A DNA stretch of 64,000 bases from Microvelia longipes (GCA_018340805.1 JACMZG010001913.1:14472290-14536289); one strand, 5' to 3'. Numbered from the stretch's first letter, positions 11,132 through 21,819 are shown. The notes: generated from the sequence alone by a model not told the origin. A program made the numbers and translations.

Positions 11132-12008
11132 ATCCTTAAAAAAAACATTTTTGAATAAGCCACAAAAACTGTATAAAGAAAAGAAATTAAACATTCTATG
11201 TTCAAGTAACCTTTTAACCTGATGTTTAACCTTAAAACGTAAGGAGCTATTTAGAAATAAGAAAGGAGTACTTCTAGCTTTAGAGCAAGAGTAAAAATAA
11301 AGGACCCCAAACATCTTGAGCGAGGAGCATGAATGTTTAACATAAAACTCAAGCCTTTTAGTTGTCTCTATGTACATTATTACTCAAGTTTTTCTGTACT
11401 TTAGCTTTACTAAACAAAAATTACAGTTGGTTCTTTTGAAGGAATTCTTACTTTTTAATCCATTAAATAAATTATCATCAAGGTATCAATGCTGCGGGAA
11501 CCACTCTACGTTGGTCGTCATCTGACGTACAAGATACTTTAATTACCAAAGCTGGGTCATAGAAACACTATCATTCGTTCAAAGCCCAGCATTTTTGAAG
11601 CACAATATGAAGAGTACAAATTGTCAATCAATTATTAGCAATGCTTCCGATTTAATCGTTTGGACTACTTATAATTTTAGGTTTGATCCAACTTTTAACT
11701 GTTACTTTCAAAGATTTGCCGCAAGCCCAACATTGTCTCAGCAAAGTGCTCTCATCGTTTTGTCAACTAATGGACTTTCTAATAAGTGATTTAATAGTTT
11801 TTTGGTACAATATATTATCAAAAGATAATGAATAGTTTCCGAAATTGTTAAATTTTTCCTCCTTATCTAAGAAACTAAATCGATACCTTTAACTTCCACT
11901 CATTCCACGCGACTACCGCGTACGCGTAATTTTAAATTTTTAAATTAAAGTAATGGTGACTATTAGTGACATATTACTCCTTTTTTTAAAAAAAACTGCT
12001 TACGCATT
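11132..12008. other. No recognisable gene
   Basis: AT-rich DNA. The frame at 11108-11377 (minus) and the one at 11595-11789 (plus) show no family features. Confidence 0.4.
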
Positions 12009-12210
12009 TTATTTAGTAGTGACTAAGGGGATACGATTCAGCGATTTGGTTGTTCCGAACCAGTGCCGGTCTCCTAAGACTCGTGTACTTCCGGTGTGCT
12101 TATAAAATTCGAGAATACCAAACTGATACAGTTTATAAGGTGTTTTAATTGGAGGGTTTTTATGAATAAATTTAAAAAAAAAATCATAAAATGTTTTAAA
12201 ATGAGCAAAA

Positions 12211-12552
12211 ATGGAGTCCATCGTAATAAAACGAAAGAATAAAAACGGAAGGAAACTAAGCACAAGACTTTCAGAGCACCTGAAACGAACTTCCAGCAAA
12301 TTCTACGTACACCTTATCTCTGAAAACCACGTGAACGCGCCGCATACAGCTTGCATAGTTCGTTACGGTGATAAAGGTCGCAAGTTGAACTTTTTGGAGA
12401 ACTTAGAAATATTTAGAAGTCAGGACACTGTTGGTGATCTTAATTTGAACGAAAGAGGGGAGCGAACGCCGCTTATCAATGCGCTACTACGGGCGCCTCA
12501 CCCTGCATCCACCAGTATGTGTCTTGTTACAAGCCTACTCAAACCATCTTGA
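12211..12552 (+). pseudogene. Penelope-like GIY-YIG endonuclease C-terminus (remnant)
   Basis: This is a 113-codon frame. Residues about 15-60 read KLSTRLSEHLKRT...VHLISENH, and about 74-90 read KGRKLNFLENLEIFRS. These resemble the C-terminal half of GIY-YIG domains in Penelope-like and related retroelements ('L..R..EH......A.HL....H...' then 'KGRKLN.LE.LEI...' and a final '...PL...L'). The GIY-YIG core itself is not preserved, and an in-frame TGA lies just upstream of the ATG, so it is a 5'-truncated relic. The family assignment comes from motif memory; a profile search would settle it. Confidence 0.55.
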
Positions 12553-12781
12553 TTCTGTTTTATATTTAAAACTACCTTTTTTCACACTTATCTCGTCTCA
12601 ACGGTAATATTTCTATTTATTCATTTTTTTAATTAATTATTTCTTTATATTTTATGTATTTTTTTTTTTATTTATTTATATTTTATTTATCACTCCATTT
12701 CTGTAATTTATCTGTTTTCTTTGGTTTAATTTTGTAATTTTATGTATAAGTTTGTTTTGACATTTTTTGTCTTATTTGTTT

Positions 12782-12832
12782 AATAGGCACTGATGATGAC
12801 CTCTTGTTAGGTCGAAAGCGCTCTGCTTTACT
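12782..12832 (+). ncRNA. Hammerhead ribozyme core H1 (Penelope-type)
   Basis: CTGATGA at 12790-12796, a 5-bp stem II (GACCT 12798-12802 with AGGTC 12809-12813, loop cttgtt), then GAAA at 12814-12817. This matches the conserved hammerhead core CUGAUGA - stem II - GAAA. Stem III would be the short 'agc/gct' just after it. The stem I 5' strand 'ggca' could pair with 'tgcc' at 12062-12066, near the start of the same element. Stem I is thus a long-range inference. Confidence 0.6.
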
Positions 12833-12899
12833 TTTAATAAAATCTTTAACTGTGGAGAGACTTTTTATTCTTTCGTTCTAGAAATCGAAATTCTTTCGT

Positions 12900-13700
12900 T
12901 CGATTCCTGCAATGACGTCGACGGGTTGTAAGCTCCGAATGCGTTTGGTTTGTTTACACTAAATTGTACCAGCTTATAAATTTTTAACATCTTGCTAGGA
13001 CCTAATGTTTATTTGATTTTTAAATATTTGTTATGACAATATGTTTAGTTTATTACCTTCTGTACACGTTTGTTTGAAAATGTTTCCTTTTCGATTGTCC
13101 TTTTGATAATATCTTTTAAGCACATACTATTACTATCTGTGTTATATACGATGTATTTTAAATGCTTCAGATCACTATAGGGTTCAGAAAATGACAAAAT
13201 TATACATTTTCTAATAATTAAAGTAAAGAAGTTTGTTGTATAATCAAACAGCAGATTTTAGGGCCAATAATTAACCTATATATTTACTTCTCATTTTGTA
13301 TACCTCCATAGTTATAGTGATTAGGAAGAAATAATAGATCACCTGGAATTAAGTAGGCCACGTCTTTAAGCAAGTATAGGTATTTCTGTCTACTCTACAA
13401 AAAAGCTGAAACTAACATTAAATTATTAAAGCTTTACTTAGAGACAACATGTGTTTAATTGTAAAGCCAATCTGTACTACTTAAAGAGACTCCTCAATCA
13501 CATTCAAATTCTACTCAAAGAGACTTATTTTTACAGGGAGAACTTAAGTAAAATACGATTATAATGGGTCTAGATACGTGACAGTTTCCATTAGGTGCCA
13601 TAACTGTAGAGGGAGACTAGAGACTATCCACCCTTCTACAACCTCTGTCGGAGCCCATATTTATATTGGACCTTACAAACGGCGGGCTTTTTTTAGTGAC
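12900..13700. other. No recognisable gene
   Basis: A short stretch at 12945-13000 ('gcgtttggtttgtttacac...cttataaatttttaacatctt') resembles 55945-56000 and may be an old repeat. Otherwise nothing was seen. Confidence 0.4.
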
Positions 13701-13712
13701 GTCACATTTAAT

Positions 13713-14017
13713 CACATTATACAATACAGATAATTATAGAATATATTCTATAAATGATAATTACCAATTGTTTTAAAATGATTTTACTTTAATTTTAGAC
13801 AAAATAGTCGAAAAATAATGTAATATTTACGTGAAAATCGTAATTATTATGAAAAATCAAAAAATGCACATTATACAATACAGATAATTATAGAATATAT
13901 TCTATAAATGATAATTACGAATTGTTTTAAAATGATTTTACCTAATTTTTGACAAAATAGTCGTAAATTATCAAATATCAAGTGAAAATCGTAATCATTA
14001 TGAAAAATCAAAAAATG
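13713..14017. repeat. Direct tandem duplication, 2 x about 152 bp, bounded by TGACGTCAC
   Basis: Unit 1 (13713-13866) and unit 2 (13867-14017) both run from 'cacattatacaatacagata' to 'gaaaaatcaaaaaatg' with few differences. The palindromic octamer GACGTCAC or its equivalent lies at 13698-13705 and again at 14017-14024. Each unit contains a small palindrome, 'agaatatattct'. Confidence 0.75.
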
Positions 14018-15629
14018 ACGTCACCAATGTACAGTTATGGTACCAAGTTACCCAGAGAATGATAATTGCTGTTGCATCATCCCTTTAAGTATTAGTCTCA
14101 TTTATACTACTATAAAAACCGTAAGTGATTTTATCGGGAACAACCATATTGGTTTTGAATTATCACGCCGGCTTAGTATCTTTCCTATTGGAGGAACAAC
14201 ACATTCTTATTATTATCTATACTTATTATCTATTGGCCACAACTGACTGTCTAGATGGATGGTTCGAGTGCTACCATATATTTAAAAGATGGGACCGATG
14301 GCTCCCATCGTAGAGCTGTTTAATACAAAATGAATATGGAAAGCGAATTAGAATGCTCATTCTATTTTTGACTTTATTTCCTCTAAATAGTAAGCAACTT
14401 GATTAAATTATTTTCTTATTTCGATTAGATAATATAAGAATTAGATTATATTTATACCGTTCAATATAAACATGTTTCTATAAAAAGTATCCGAGTGGTT
14501 TTCTATGTTGTGTAGCTAAGTGTAAAAATAACGTTGTTTATAAACCTACCATGTTAATCTAACATTGCAATATCATGTTGTATTTTCTTTATTAACCTTT
14601 TTTCTTTTAACTCATTTAATTGAAAATATATTTAGGCTCCTCTGGTCAAATAGAAAATGGAATACAAGAATAATTTTTTAATTAGGTTTTATTTCTTTTG
14701 TAAAATATATAGCTTATGATTACTTTATAAGGTAAGATCATTAAAAACTACAATTGTGACACTCAGTATTTTAATCAAATCCTAACGTTTCATAACCCAC
14801 AAATCCAAACTTCATTTTTATTCTACAGAAAAAAGCAATTCGAATTATTAATCACGCGAATAATTAATTACATAAAACATACGAACGAATCATTCGTAAT
14901 TACATAAAACAAACGAATCATTAATCATTATTATGATTCCAAATGCAAACAATATGTTATTAATAACCAGATTTTAACTTTTTTCTCAGCATATATTTTC
15001 TCATTGCTCTTGTATATTGAAAATAAGTACGATGAGGGGGAGTTCAATAATAATAAAAATCATAGCTATGCTACTAGATTTGCTACCAGTATTAACATGC
15101 CCCTCTGTAGACTTCATAAATCTGACCAGTCTCCCATTATTAATTGAATAAGATGCTTTGATTAATTACCTGAATCTATAATTGAACTACTTCTCAAAAC
15201 TTTTAAGAAACGCTTAAATGTATGCTGCTTGAAATCATATTATTCTATAAATCAGTTTTGATTAGATGATTTGGTGTTTCCTCCTCTTCAATAATTGTGG
15301 TTGTTTATTTTACGTGAGTTTTATGAAATTATCTATTTTATTTACTATTGTTCTCGTTTTTTAATTTGTTATTGTATATCTATGTTGAATTTTGACTATT
15401 GAGATACTTTCCTTAGAAAGTAACCTCATGTATTTAAATAAATAAAAACGCCAGGTCCGCCCTGAATGTTTTTTAATTTGAGATAACAACTTCTTCATAA
15501 TTATGTTACTATACATATGTTTGCGTTAACGCTGATAAGGCTTTGAATAAGTAGATCTTGCTTAAAAATCAAATGTTTCTGTACTATTTATAATCTTTTT
15601 ATTCAAAATATGCATATAGAAAAAACCAA
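14018..15629. other. No recognisable gene in 1.6 kb
   Basis: AT-rich DNA with a short internal repetition of 'aattacataaaac..acgaa.cattcg' at 14865-14935. No exon-like segment was detected. Confidence 0.4.
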
Positions 15630-15674
15630 AAAGTCTCTTCACAAAAGAATATATATTTAATAAAATAAGCATAG

Positions 15675-15712
15675 CTTGCTGTCGGCAATAATGCCATCAA
15701 CAGTGCCGGTGA
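15675..15712 (-). ncRNA. Hammerhead-like core H2
   Basis: On the minus strand: CTGTTGA (complement of 15697-15703), stem II GGCA/TGCC with loop ttat, then GACA instead of GAAA (complement of 15680-15683). The A-to-T change in CTGATGA and the GACA make it probably inactive. Confidence 0.4.
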
Positions 15713-15783
15713 GATGAGTGCAGGCGTCTGACTATTTAAAGACTGAAGCCTGACTTTGGATATTCTTAGACGCGTGCACTTAA

Positions 15784-15832
15784 TTCACCGGCACTGTTGA
15801 TGGCATTATTGCCGAAAGCTGGTTCTGCTTAT
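15784..15832 (+). ncRNA. Hammerhead-like core H3
   Basis: CTGTTGA (15794-15800), stem II GGCA (15802-15805) with TGCC (15810-15813), loop ttat, GAAA (15814-15817), then a possible short stem III 'agctggttctgct'. The upstream 'caccggca' can pair with 'tgccggtg' at 15704-15711, a perfect 8-bp stem I partner in the same element. CTGTTGA departs from the consensus CTGATGA at one core base. Confidence 0.5.
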
Positions 15833-15866
15833 TTTATTTAATAAATTCGTTTGTGGAGAGACGTGT

Positions 15867-16383
15867 TAATTTTTTGTATATTGAGTATTACTTTACTGCG
15901 CTTTACGAAGTCATTTATAATGTTCTTTAAATTGTTTAATTTATTACAATGTACTGTGAAATTTAGGAACTGCTTGGTAAATTTTTCAAATTTCCAACAC
16001 GTCGGATGCAATAATTTTTCATGTGCTCAGGTAGAGATAACCTAAAAGATTTCTTAACCTATTTAATATCAATTTGAACTGACCATACCGTCTTAAAGGA
16101 TGCTCAAAGGGAAGTAATAAATAAAATTCTCTTCTTTTCCCTTTACACTACAGACTTTTTAGATTTAAGTCTTAATAGGGAACATCTATTTCCAAGCTGT
16201 CTTCGTACCTGTATAGGATTTATCAAATGGCCTCGATAAATTCAGACTTAAACAACGTGTTTATTACTTTGTTTACTTGAAATTAGTTGTAAATGAGGTA
16301 GAAAGAACAGTGCTTAAGATTAAGTTAGACTTGTATTCTATTTAAGTTAGATATAACTTAAGTTAAAAAAATACAATGACAGT
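15867..16383. other. No recognisable gene
   Basis: AT-rich DNA preceding the 13-bp array; nothing recognised. Confidence 0.4.
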
Positions 16384-16566
16384 TTTTTAGGACTAAGTAC
16401 TAGGACTAAGTACTAGGTACTAGGACTAAGGACTAGACTAGGACTAAGTAATAGGACTAAGTACTAGGACTAAGTACTAGGACTTTGTACTAGGACTAAG
16501 TAATAGGACTAAGTACTAGGACTAAGTACTAGGACTTTGTACTAGGACTAAGTACTAGGACTAAGT
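16384..16566. repeat. 13-bp satellite array, left block (CTAGGACTAAGTA)n
   Basis: About fourteen copies of CTAGGACTAAGTA with variants (ggactttgta, ggactaagtaata). It abuts the truncated integrase end of the LTR element with no intervening sequence. The same unit is on the far side of the element at 20391-20442. Confidence 0.85.
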
Positions 16567-18226
16567 ACCCCACACAACGTTCTGCTTGACCTTTATATGA
16601 TGGATGGAAGGGGGCGCATGTGATGTGCCGTATTTGAAATTTCTTCAGATACTCTGCGAATTCCTGACTTGTGAATGTTGCTGCATTATCACTGACTAAA
16701 ATCTCAGGGAAGCCGTATCTAGCAAAAAGTTCTTTTAACTTCCCTATGGTGGCCAAAGTAGATGTCGAATTAACGATAAAAACCTCCATCCACTTAGAGT
16801 ATGCATCCGCCACGACTAAAAAGGTGAATCCACAGAATGGTCCAGCGAAGTCTATGTGAATCCGTTCCCATGGCTTTGAAGGATATTCCCAATGATGCAC
16901 TTCACATTTGGCTGGATTTCGTTGAATTTCAAGACAGCTTAAACAACTTCTGGCCATTCTTTCGATTTCCTTATCTATACCCGGCCAATACACTACTGAA
17001 CGGGCTAATCCCTTCATTTTCACTACTCCAATGTGTCCTAGGTGGAGTTCTTTGAGAATGGATTCCCTGAATTTCGGAGGTACATACAATCTGGTGCCCT
17101 GAAAAATGCATCCACTCTCTAGAGTGTATGAAGAAGGCCTTCCTCCTTCCTTGAGTTCTTGGTACAACCTTTTCATTTCCGGGTCTCTTTGAGTCTCTCT
17201 AGCAACTTCTATTGGAGTGATTGGCAGAATTTCCATTTGAGAAATTAAATATAATCCCAGATCATCTTGTTTGTATAATGCTTCAGACTTAAGTGGGAAT
17301 CGTGACATACAGTCTGCATTCCCATGGTGGTCGGTTTTTCTGTATCTTATGTCAAATTGGAATCCCTGAAGATACATTGCATAGCGTAGTAATCGAGCTG
17401 CACTCAAACAAGGAAGTCCTGCTTTGTTACCGAAGATATGTACTAATGGTTGGTGATCTGTAAACAATATAAATCGTTGACCATACAAATAGTGAAAGAA
17501 TTTTTCGACTCCCCACCTAATGGCTAGCGCTTCCTTGTCAATTTGTGAGTACTTCTGTTGCCTTTCTCCCCCATCAGGGTATTGATGAGATAAAACGGCT
17601 CCCATACCCACAGGAGATGCATCCACAGCCAGGATAAGAGGTAATGTTGGATCGTAGTGTGCCAATATTTTTGAGGACGTCAACTCAGTTTTAATTTTCA
17701 GAAATGCTTCTTCACACTTTTGGTCCCAATTAAATGGTACGTCTTTTTTGGTGAGCTCATTCAGAGGGTAGGCAACTGTTGATAGATTTGGAAAAAATCG
17801 TCCGTAAAAGGTAACCATGCCTAAAAAAGCTTTAATCTCTTTAACACTTTTAGGACGTTGAATTTCTAGCAGTGCTTTTACCTTATCTGTTGTTGTATGA
17901 ATCCCCCTCCTATCAATTTTGAACCCCAAGTATACCATTTCGTTTTGAAAAAACTCACTTTTGGCTTTATTGGCCCGTAAGTTAGACTTTGATAGCCTTT
18001 CCAAAACCTGTTTAAGCCGATCTATGTGCTCTTTTCTAGTTCTTCCTGTGATTGCTATGTCGTCGAAGAACACACAAACACCTGGAATGTCTCCTAATAG
18101 CGAGTCCATATATTTTTGCCACTCTGCTGGTGCTGAACTTACGCCGAGCATTAGCCGATTGCATTTATACAAACCCTTATGAATGTTAATTGTTAAAAGC
18201 TTGGAACTCTCATCCGTTACTCTCAT
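16529..18226 (-). pseudogene. Ty3-type pol: RT (part), RNase H, integrase (truncated)
   Basis: A 565-codon frame on the minus strand. Visible in order: RT palm with GVCVFFDDIAITG (residues about 49-61; the usual Y-x-D-D is F-F-D-D), RT thumb, RNase H with LAVDASPVGMGAVLS (about 202-216) and FTDHQPL, integrase zinc-binding H..H..C..C (about 393-432), and the integrase core with D (DFAGP), D (SDNAATF) and E (GQAER). The frame then runs into satellite-encoded residues (LVLVLSPSTKS) because the integrase C-terminus is missing. A TAA lies just upstream (about 18289), where the frame should be continuous with the RT N-terminus. Confidence 0.9.
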
Positions 18227-18289
18227 ATGTAGGTATGCGGTGCTTAGGTCTAAACGGGTGAACTGTTCTCCTCCATTTAACTTAGCAAA

Positions 18290-18502
18290 TTATTCTTCAG
18301 TCTTAGGGAGTGGATACTGTGTTACATTTACATGAGCGTTCAAGGTCACACTATAATCGGCACATAATCTAATTTTGCCATTTGGTTTAACCACAGGCAC
18401 TACTGGGGTCGCCCAATCGGAAAATGATATTTTAGTTATTACCTTAGTTTTCTCTAGCTGAGCAATCTCTTCCTCTACCTTGGGTCTCAATGCAAAAGGC
18501 AC
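18290..18502 (-). pseudogene. Ty3-type RT, N-terminal segment
   Basis: The minus strand contains PFALRPKVEEEIAQLEK, SDWATPVVPVVKPNGKIRLC and a D-Y segment, the usual start of Ty3-type reverse transcriptase ('G.I.PS.SPWASPVV.V.KKDG..R.C.DYR..N'). A stop ends it at about 18289, after which the RT continues in the 16529-18226 frame. Confidence 0.85.
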
Positions 18503-18576
18503 TGGTCGGGCCTTTTTAAAAATCGGTTTCGTTCCCGGTTTTACATGAATTTCACATGTATAATCACGAATTTCAC

Positions 18577-19893
18577 CTAGGTTTTCATCAAATACTCTCC
18601 CCGGTATTGGTCCAAAAGCCGAGCAACTTCCTCTTCCAGTTTGCCCGATGACCCTTGTGAATCTAAGTTAAGGGAATAAACTAAAGAAAGCTTTATATCT
18701 AGCTTAAAAATCCAGTCACGGCCAAGAATTAAATTATTTTCAACTATGAATAATTTTAATCGTTTCCTGCAATCCTGATATTGGACCGTTACCCATGCTA
18801 CTCCCAATGGTTTGACGGTTTCTTGGCTGTAACTATTGAATATAACCGAGGTAGGCTCATATTTCGCATTCGAGATTTTCCTAAAATTCTCCAATCCCAT
18901 AACTGAGTACACGGCGCCTGTATCCATTTCCATTTTTGTGAAGACTCCATCTATCTTCACATCAATCAGTATGGGTCTCCTAAAGTTTTCACTCTCTTGT
19001 AAATTACCTGCTGTTGTATCAACTTGTCTAAGAGGCATAGGTATTGCTTGCTCAACATCTTCATAATAAAGTTCATCTGTTGAGGTCTGATGTGAGGAGG
19101 GCCGAGACTGTGACTCGCTATCTGTTTGTGATATTCTGTTTGCCTTAAACCCGTTTTTCTTTAACCTGCAAACTGCTTCCACGTGGTTCTTTCTCTTACA
19201 GAACGTACATTTCAGCCCTTTCTGTTTACAGTCTCTCGCTGAATGAGGCCCGCCGCACCGATAACAAATATACGATTTTTTTACTTCACCTTTAAAGGTA
19301 TTAGCCGAAGCCTTAATGAGATTACAAGACGGCATTTTAACATCAGAGAGTGACTGGACCGGTCTGTACGAATTTAAGAGTTGTTCCGAACTAATATTAG
19401 CTCGTTCCATCGCAGTAGCAATTTCAATCGTTTTTTCTAATGGTAAATCATCTTCTTCAAACAGTCGATCTAATATTGCTTTGGAACGCAAACCTCCAAC
19501 AAAAACATCTCTCAGCACGACAGATAATATATTTTCAGGATAGTAGCAAAAAGACGCGAGTTTTCTTAGTTCTGACAAATATACAGATAAACTCTCCCCT
19601 TCTCGTTGCTTCCGATTAAATAAGGCATATCGACTTGGAATTATGAGAGGTCGGGGATGTAAATGGTTAGTTAAAACTTCTTTTAGTTCATCAAAAGTTT
19701 TATCTTTGTAGGACTCCGGATAGAGAAGACTTTTGAGTAGCGTAAATTTATCTGGACTTAATGTAGATACTAATGTTTTGGCTCGTAGGCTCGTAGGAAC
19801 ATTTTGCACATCTAAGTAAGCCGTTAAACGCTCTAGATACGTTTCAAATGTCTCCAAAGTCTCATAAAATTTTTCAAAACATAACCCAGACAC
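18577..19893 (-). pseudogene. Ty3-type gag-protease
   Basis: A 438-codon frame on the minus strand. Residues 1-200 are a capsid-like region. Two CCHC-type knuckles follow: C210-x2-C-x3-H-x4-C and C229-x2-C-x4-H-x4-C. The aspartic protease has D-T-G-A at 324-327 and I-L-G-R-D-W at 389-394. The upstream frame 19895-20098 is the true gag N-terminus, separated by a 22-bp partly duplicated insertion. It ends in frame with a stop right before the RT region, where the frame changes. Confidence 0.88.
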
Positions 19894-19894
19894 C

Positions 19895-20098
19895 CTACCT
19901 GTACTCTATAAGTACTCTACCTGTACGAGAACTTAAAGTTTCAGAGCTATCTATCTGTTTCTCGGAACTATTTGCATTTTGTAGTAAGCAAGTCACAGCA
20001 GCTTGGAGACTTCTATTTTGCTCCAAGACAGCTTTTAAAAGCTCATTTGTTGACGAATCAGACGTTTCTGAATAATCATTCTGTCTAGTTTTCACCAT
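19895..20098 (-). pseudogene. Ty3-type gag, N-terminal part
   Basis: A 67-codon frame on the minus strand starting MVKTRQNDYSETSDSSTNEL and forming a likely coiled-coil (LLKAVLEQNRSLQAAV). It ends at the 22-bp insertion. The ATG lies about 70 bases after the primer-binding site, which fits a gag start. Confidence 0.75.
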
Positions 20099-20169
20099 TT
20101 TGAAGTCAGTATTATTTATACGTATTAATACTTACTTAATTGGATTCGTCTATATTCTTCTGCAAATAG

Positions 20170-20187
20170 ATCCTGTCCGCAGCGCCA
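20170..20187 (-). promoter_or_regulatory. Primer-binding site of the LTR element
   Basis: On the minus strand TGGCGCTGCGGACAGGAT begins one base after the LTR end. It starts with TGG, as a site complementary to a tRNA 3' CCA end must. I do not name the tRNA. Confidence 0.65.
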
Positions 20188-20188
20188 C

Positions 20189-20390
20189 TGTTATGTTTTA
20201 ACAATAAAAAATACTTAACATAATGTTTAAAACTAAAATAGTTTGAATAAAACGAATAATACATTTAGAATTCATTGAAGTCTAATTATATTCTGACACA
20301 AAACATGTAAACATAACAAAACATAAACTATAAAAGAAAATAGAGCTGTCACTTTCAAATTCCCAAATATGAAAATAAATAAACATGACA
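20189..20390 (-). repeat. 5' LTR, about 202 bp
   Basis: On the minus strand it begins TGTCATGTTTATTT and ends ...AAAACATAACA, so it has TG...CA ends. The outer side adjoins the 13-bp satellite directly; the inner side adjoins the primer-binding site. There is no second LTR in the window to confirm the limits. Confidence 0.7.
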
Positions 20391-20445
20391 CTAGGACTAA
20401 GTACTAGGACAAAGTACTAGGACTAAGTACTAGGACTAAGTACAT
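20391..20445. repeat. 13-bp satellite array, right block
   Basis: Four units of CTAGGACTAAGTA (one with 'acaaagta'), the same unit as 16384-16566 and in the same strand orientation. Confidence 0.85.
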
Positions 20446-20990
20446 GCTCACAAATGTCCAATCAATCCGATTATTAACTTATATGGTTGTCATTTTTTGG
20501 TTATTAATTGGAGTTTATAAGCTAAAGAAGATATTATTTTCTTGAGAAGTTGATACTGTGCAAGTTTATCAATCTTGATAAGATTGATACTGTACAGAGT
20601 TTCAACTTTCTAGCTCAAGCACTCCGAGAGCAACAGTGACTTTGGTTAAACCACTCAAAGTTCTTAAAACGCCTGAAATTAATTAAATAGTAGGAGGGAG
20701 GAGGTGTTAGGTTGAATCCTCTAGTATTCAGGGTTAATAGTGTCTGATTAAAATACTCAAACGAAATGATCCTGAAGAGATTAGACTGACCAAAGTGGTC
20801 ACCGGCCAGTATAAGTAGGTTACACTAATAAACATAGATGCAAAATTAAAGAAAATTGCATGGATCTAGCGAAAAAAAATCACATGGATCAGATGGTAAG
20901 TATACACACGTGGTGATATTAAAAGATTTTACCATACAAATATAAATTTTCTTTTTTTCACCTCGACCGTTAAATGTATATGCATTATAA
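20446..20990. other. No recognisable gene
   Basis: Ordinary AT-rich sequence; a short F2-like 'aaaccactcaaagttcttaaaacgcctgaaa' at about 20648-20680 suggests an old F2 fragment. Confidence 0.4.
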
Positions 20991-20993
20991 GTC

Positions 20994-21077
20994 TACCTCA
21001 GGGATTGCGGTCAGAAAAGAAACACACTTAAAACTTCATTTTTTTAAATGTGCTTCTTTTGCTGACTGTAACCCCTG

Positions 21078-21082
<5 letters not shown>
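20994..21082. mobile_element. Short MITE, 89 bp, with TA ends
   Basis: 'tacctcagggattgcggtcag' is inverted at the right end as 'ctgactgtaacccctgaggta', and pairing continues into 'aaaagaa.cacac'. It is flanked by TA and sits at the edge of a TA microsatellite, as expected for a TA-targeting element of Tc1/mariner type. Confidence 0.6.
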
Positions 21083-21150
<68 letters not shown>

Positions 21151-21160
21151 CATATAACAT

Positions 21161-21217
<57 letters not shown>

Positions 21218-21237
21218 ATTATATATATATATATATT

Positions 21238-21270
<33 letters not shown>

Positions 21271-21281
21271 GTGTGTATATA

Positions 21282-21327
<46 letters not shown>

Positions 21328-21345
21328 ATATATATATATTACGTG
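21083..21345. repeat. (TA)n microsatellite with an internal (CA)n block
   Basis: Long TA runs with a (CA)n block at about 21166-21182 and short TG interruptions. Confidence 0.95.
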
Positions 21346-21819
21346 TATTTTTCAGCTAATCTTTTTGAAATGTAATTTCAGAAATAGTGAATTGTATTAT
21401 ATTATTTTTACACACTGGTACAGTGGACAATAATTTCTGGGTGTAAGCATTAATAGAATGTTATTTTAATTATATTTTTTCGTGAGACAATAATTTAATA
21501 CGTTTTTAGACATAAGACTCGCACGAAACTTTTTAATTTTAGTAATGTGTAGTTGATGTGTGTTTCTACTCGTTATGTTTTGTTCTTTATACGTTTATTT
21601 TTTTTTGTTAGTAATTAAAATATTTTACATTAACTTTCGTTGTCTGAGTTTATTACACGCATGAATAAGTTCTCATTAATGGAATCATAACTCTGTTCTA
21701 AGTGTTTTGACGTGCAATACTTTATGAAGGAAGAAGGTCCTTAACTATTCTGCAAGGTGATTCTTTCAGGGTCTCCTTGAATACAACGTGGGAAGTGAAA
21801 TTTTTGCCACGTGAAAGTA

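Larger units (their letters stand above)
12061..12900 (+). mobile_element. Penelope-like element 3' fragment with hammerhead core
   Basis: From left to right: 'cagtgccggtctcc' (12060-12073; candidate 3' strand of hammerhead stem I), a decayed GIY-YIG-type coding end (12211-12552), a T-rich 3' UTR, a hammerhead core (12790-12817) and 'gtggagagac' (about 12853). The last motif recurs after the cores at 15797 and 26577. C-terminal GIY-YIG endonucleases and hammerhead motifs in the terminal repeats are both known features of Penelope-like retroelements. The reverse transcriptase is absent. Confidence 0.6.
15630..15866. mobile_element. Inverted-repeat element with two head-to-head hammerhead-like cores
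   Basis: The left half ('agtctcttcacaaaag...aataagcatagc...cggcaataatgccatcaacag') is mirrored in the right half ('ctgttgatggcattattgccg...tgcttattttatttaataaat...tttgtggagagac'). Each arm is therefore a copy of a Penelope-type 3' end: hammerhead core, AT stretch, GTGGAGAGAC. The arms face each other through 'tgccggtgag...caccggca' and a loop of about 70 bases. Confidence 0.65.
16567..20390 (-). mobile_element. Ty3-type (Metaviridae) LTR retrotransposon, 3'-truncated
   Basis: In minus orientation: 5' LTR 20390-20189, primer-binding site, gag from 20098, zinc knuckles, protease, RT, RNase H and integrase. The element stops at about 16567 inside the integrase; the rest of pol and the 3' LTR are missing. 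No env-like frame is seen. Damage: a 22-bp insertion in gag that duplicates GTACAGGTAG (about 19895-19925), a frame change at the protease/RT boundary (about 18590) and an in-frame stop in RT. Both ends touch the same 13-bp satellite, so the element inserted into the array and its 3' part was later lost, probably with satellite turnover. Confidence 0.85.

Noticed and set aside
12009..12299. Minus-strand frames over the Penelope-like fragment
   Set aside because: No domain; the plus strand carries the GIY-YIG-like pattern.
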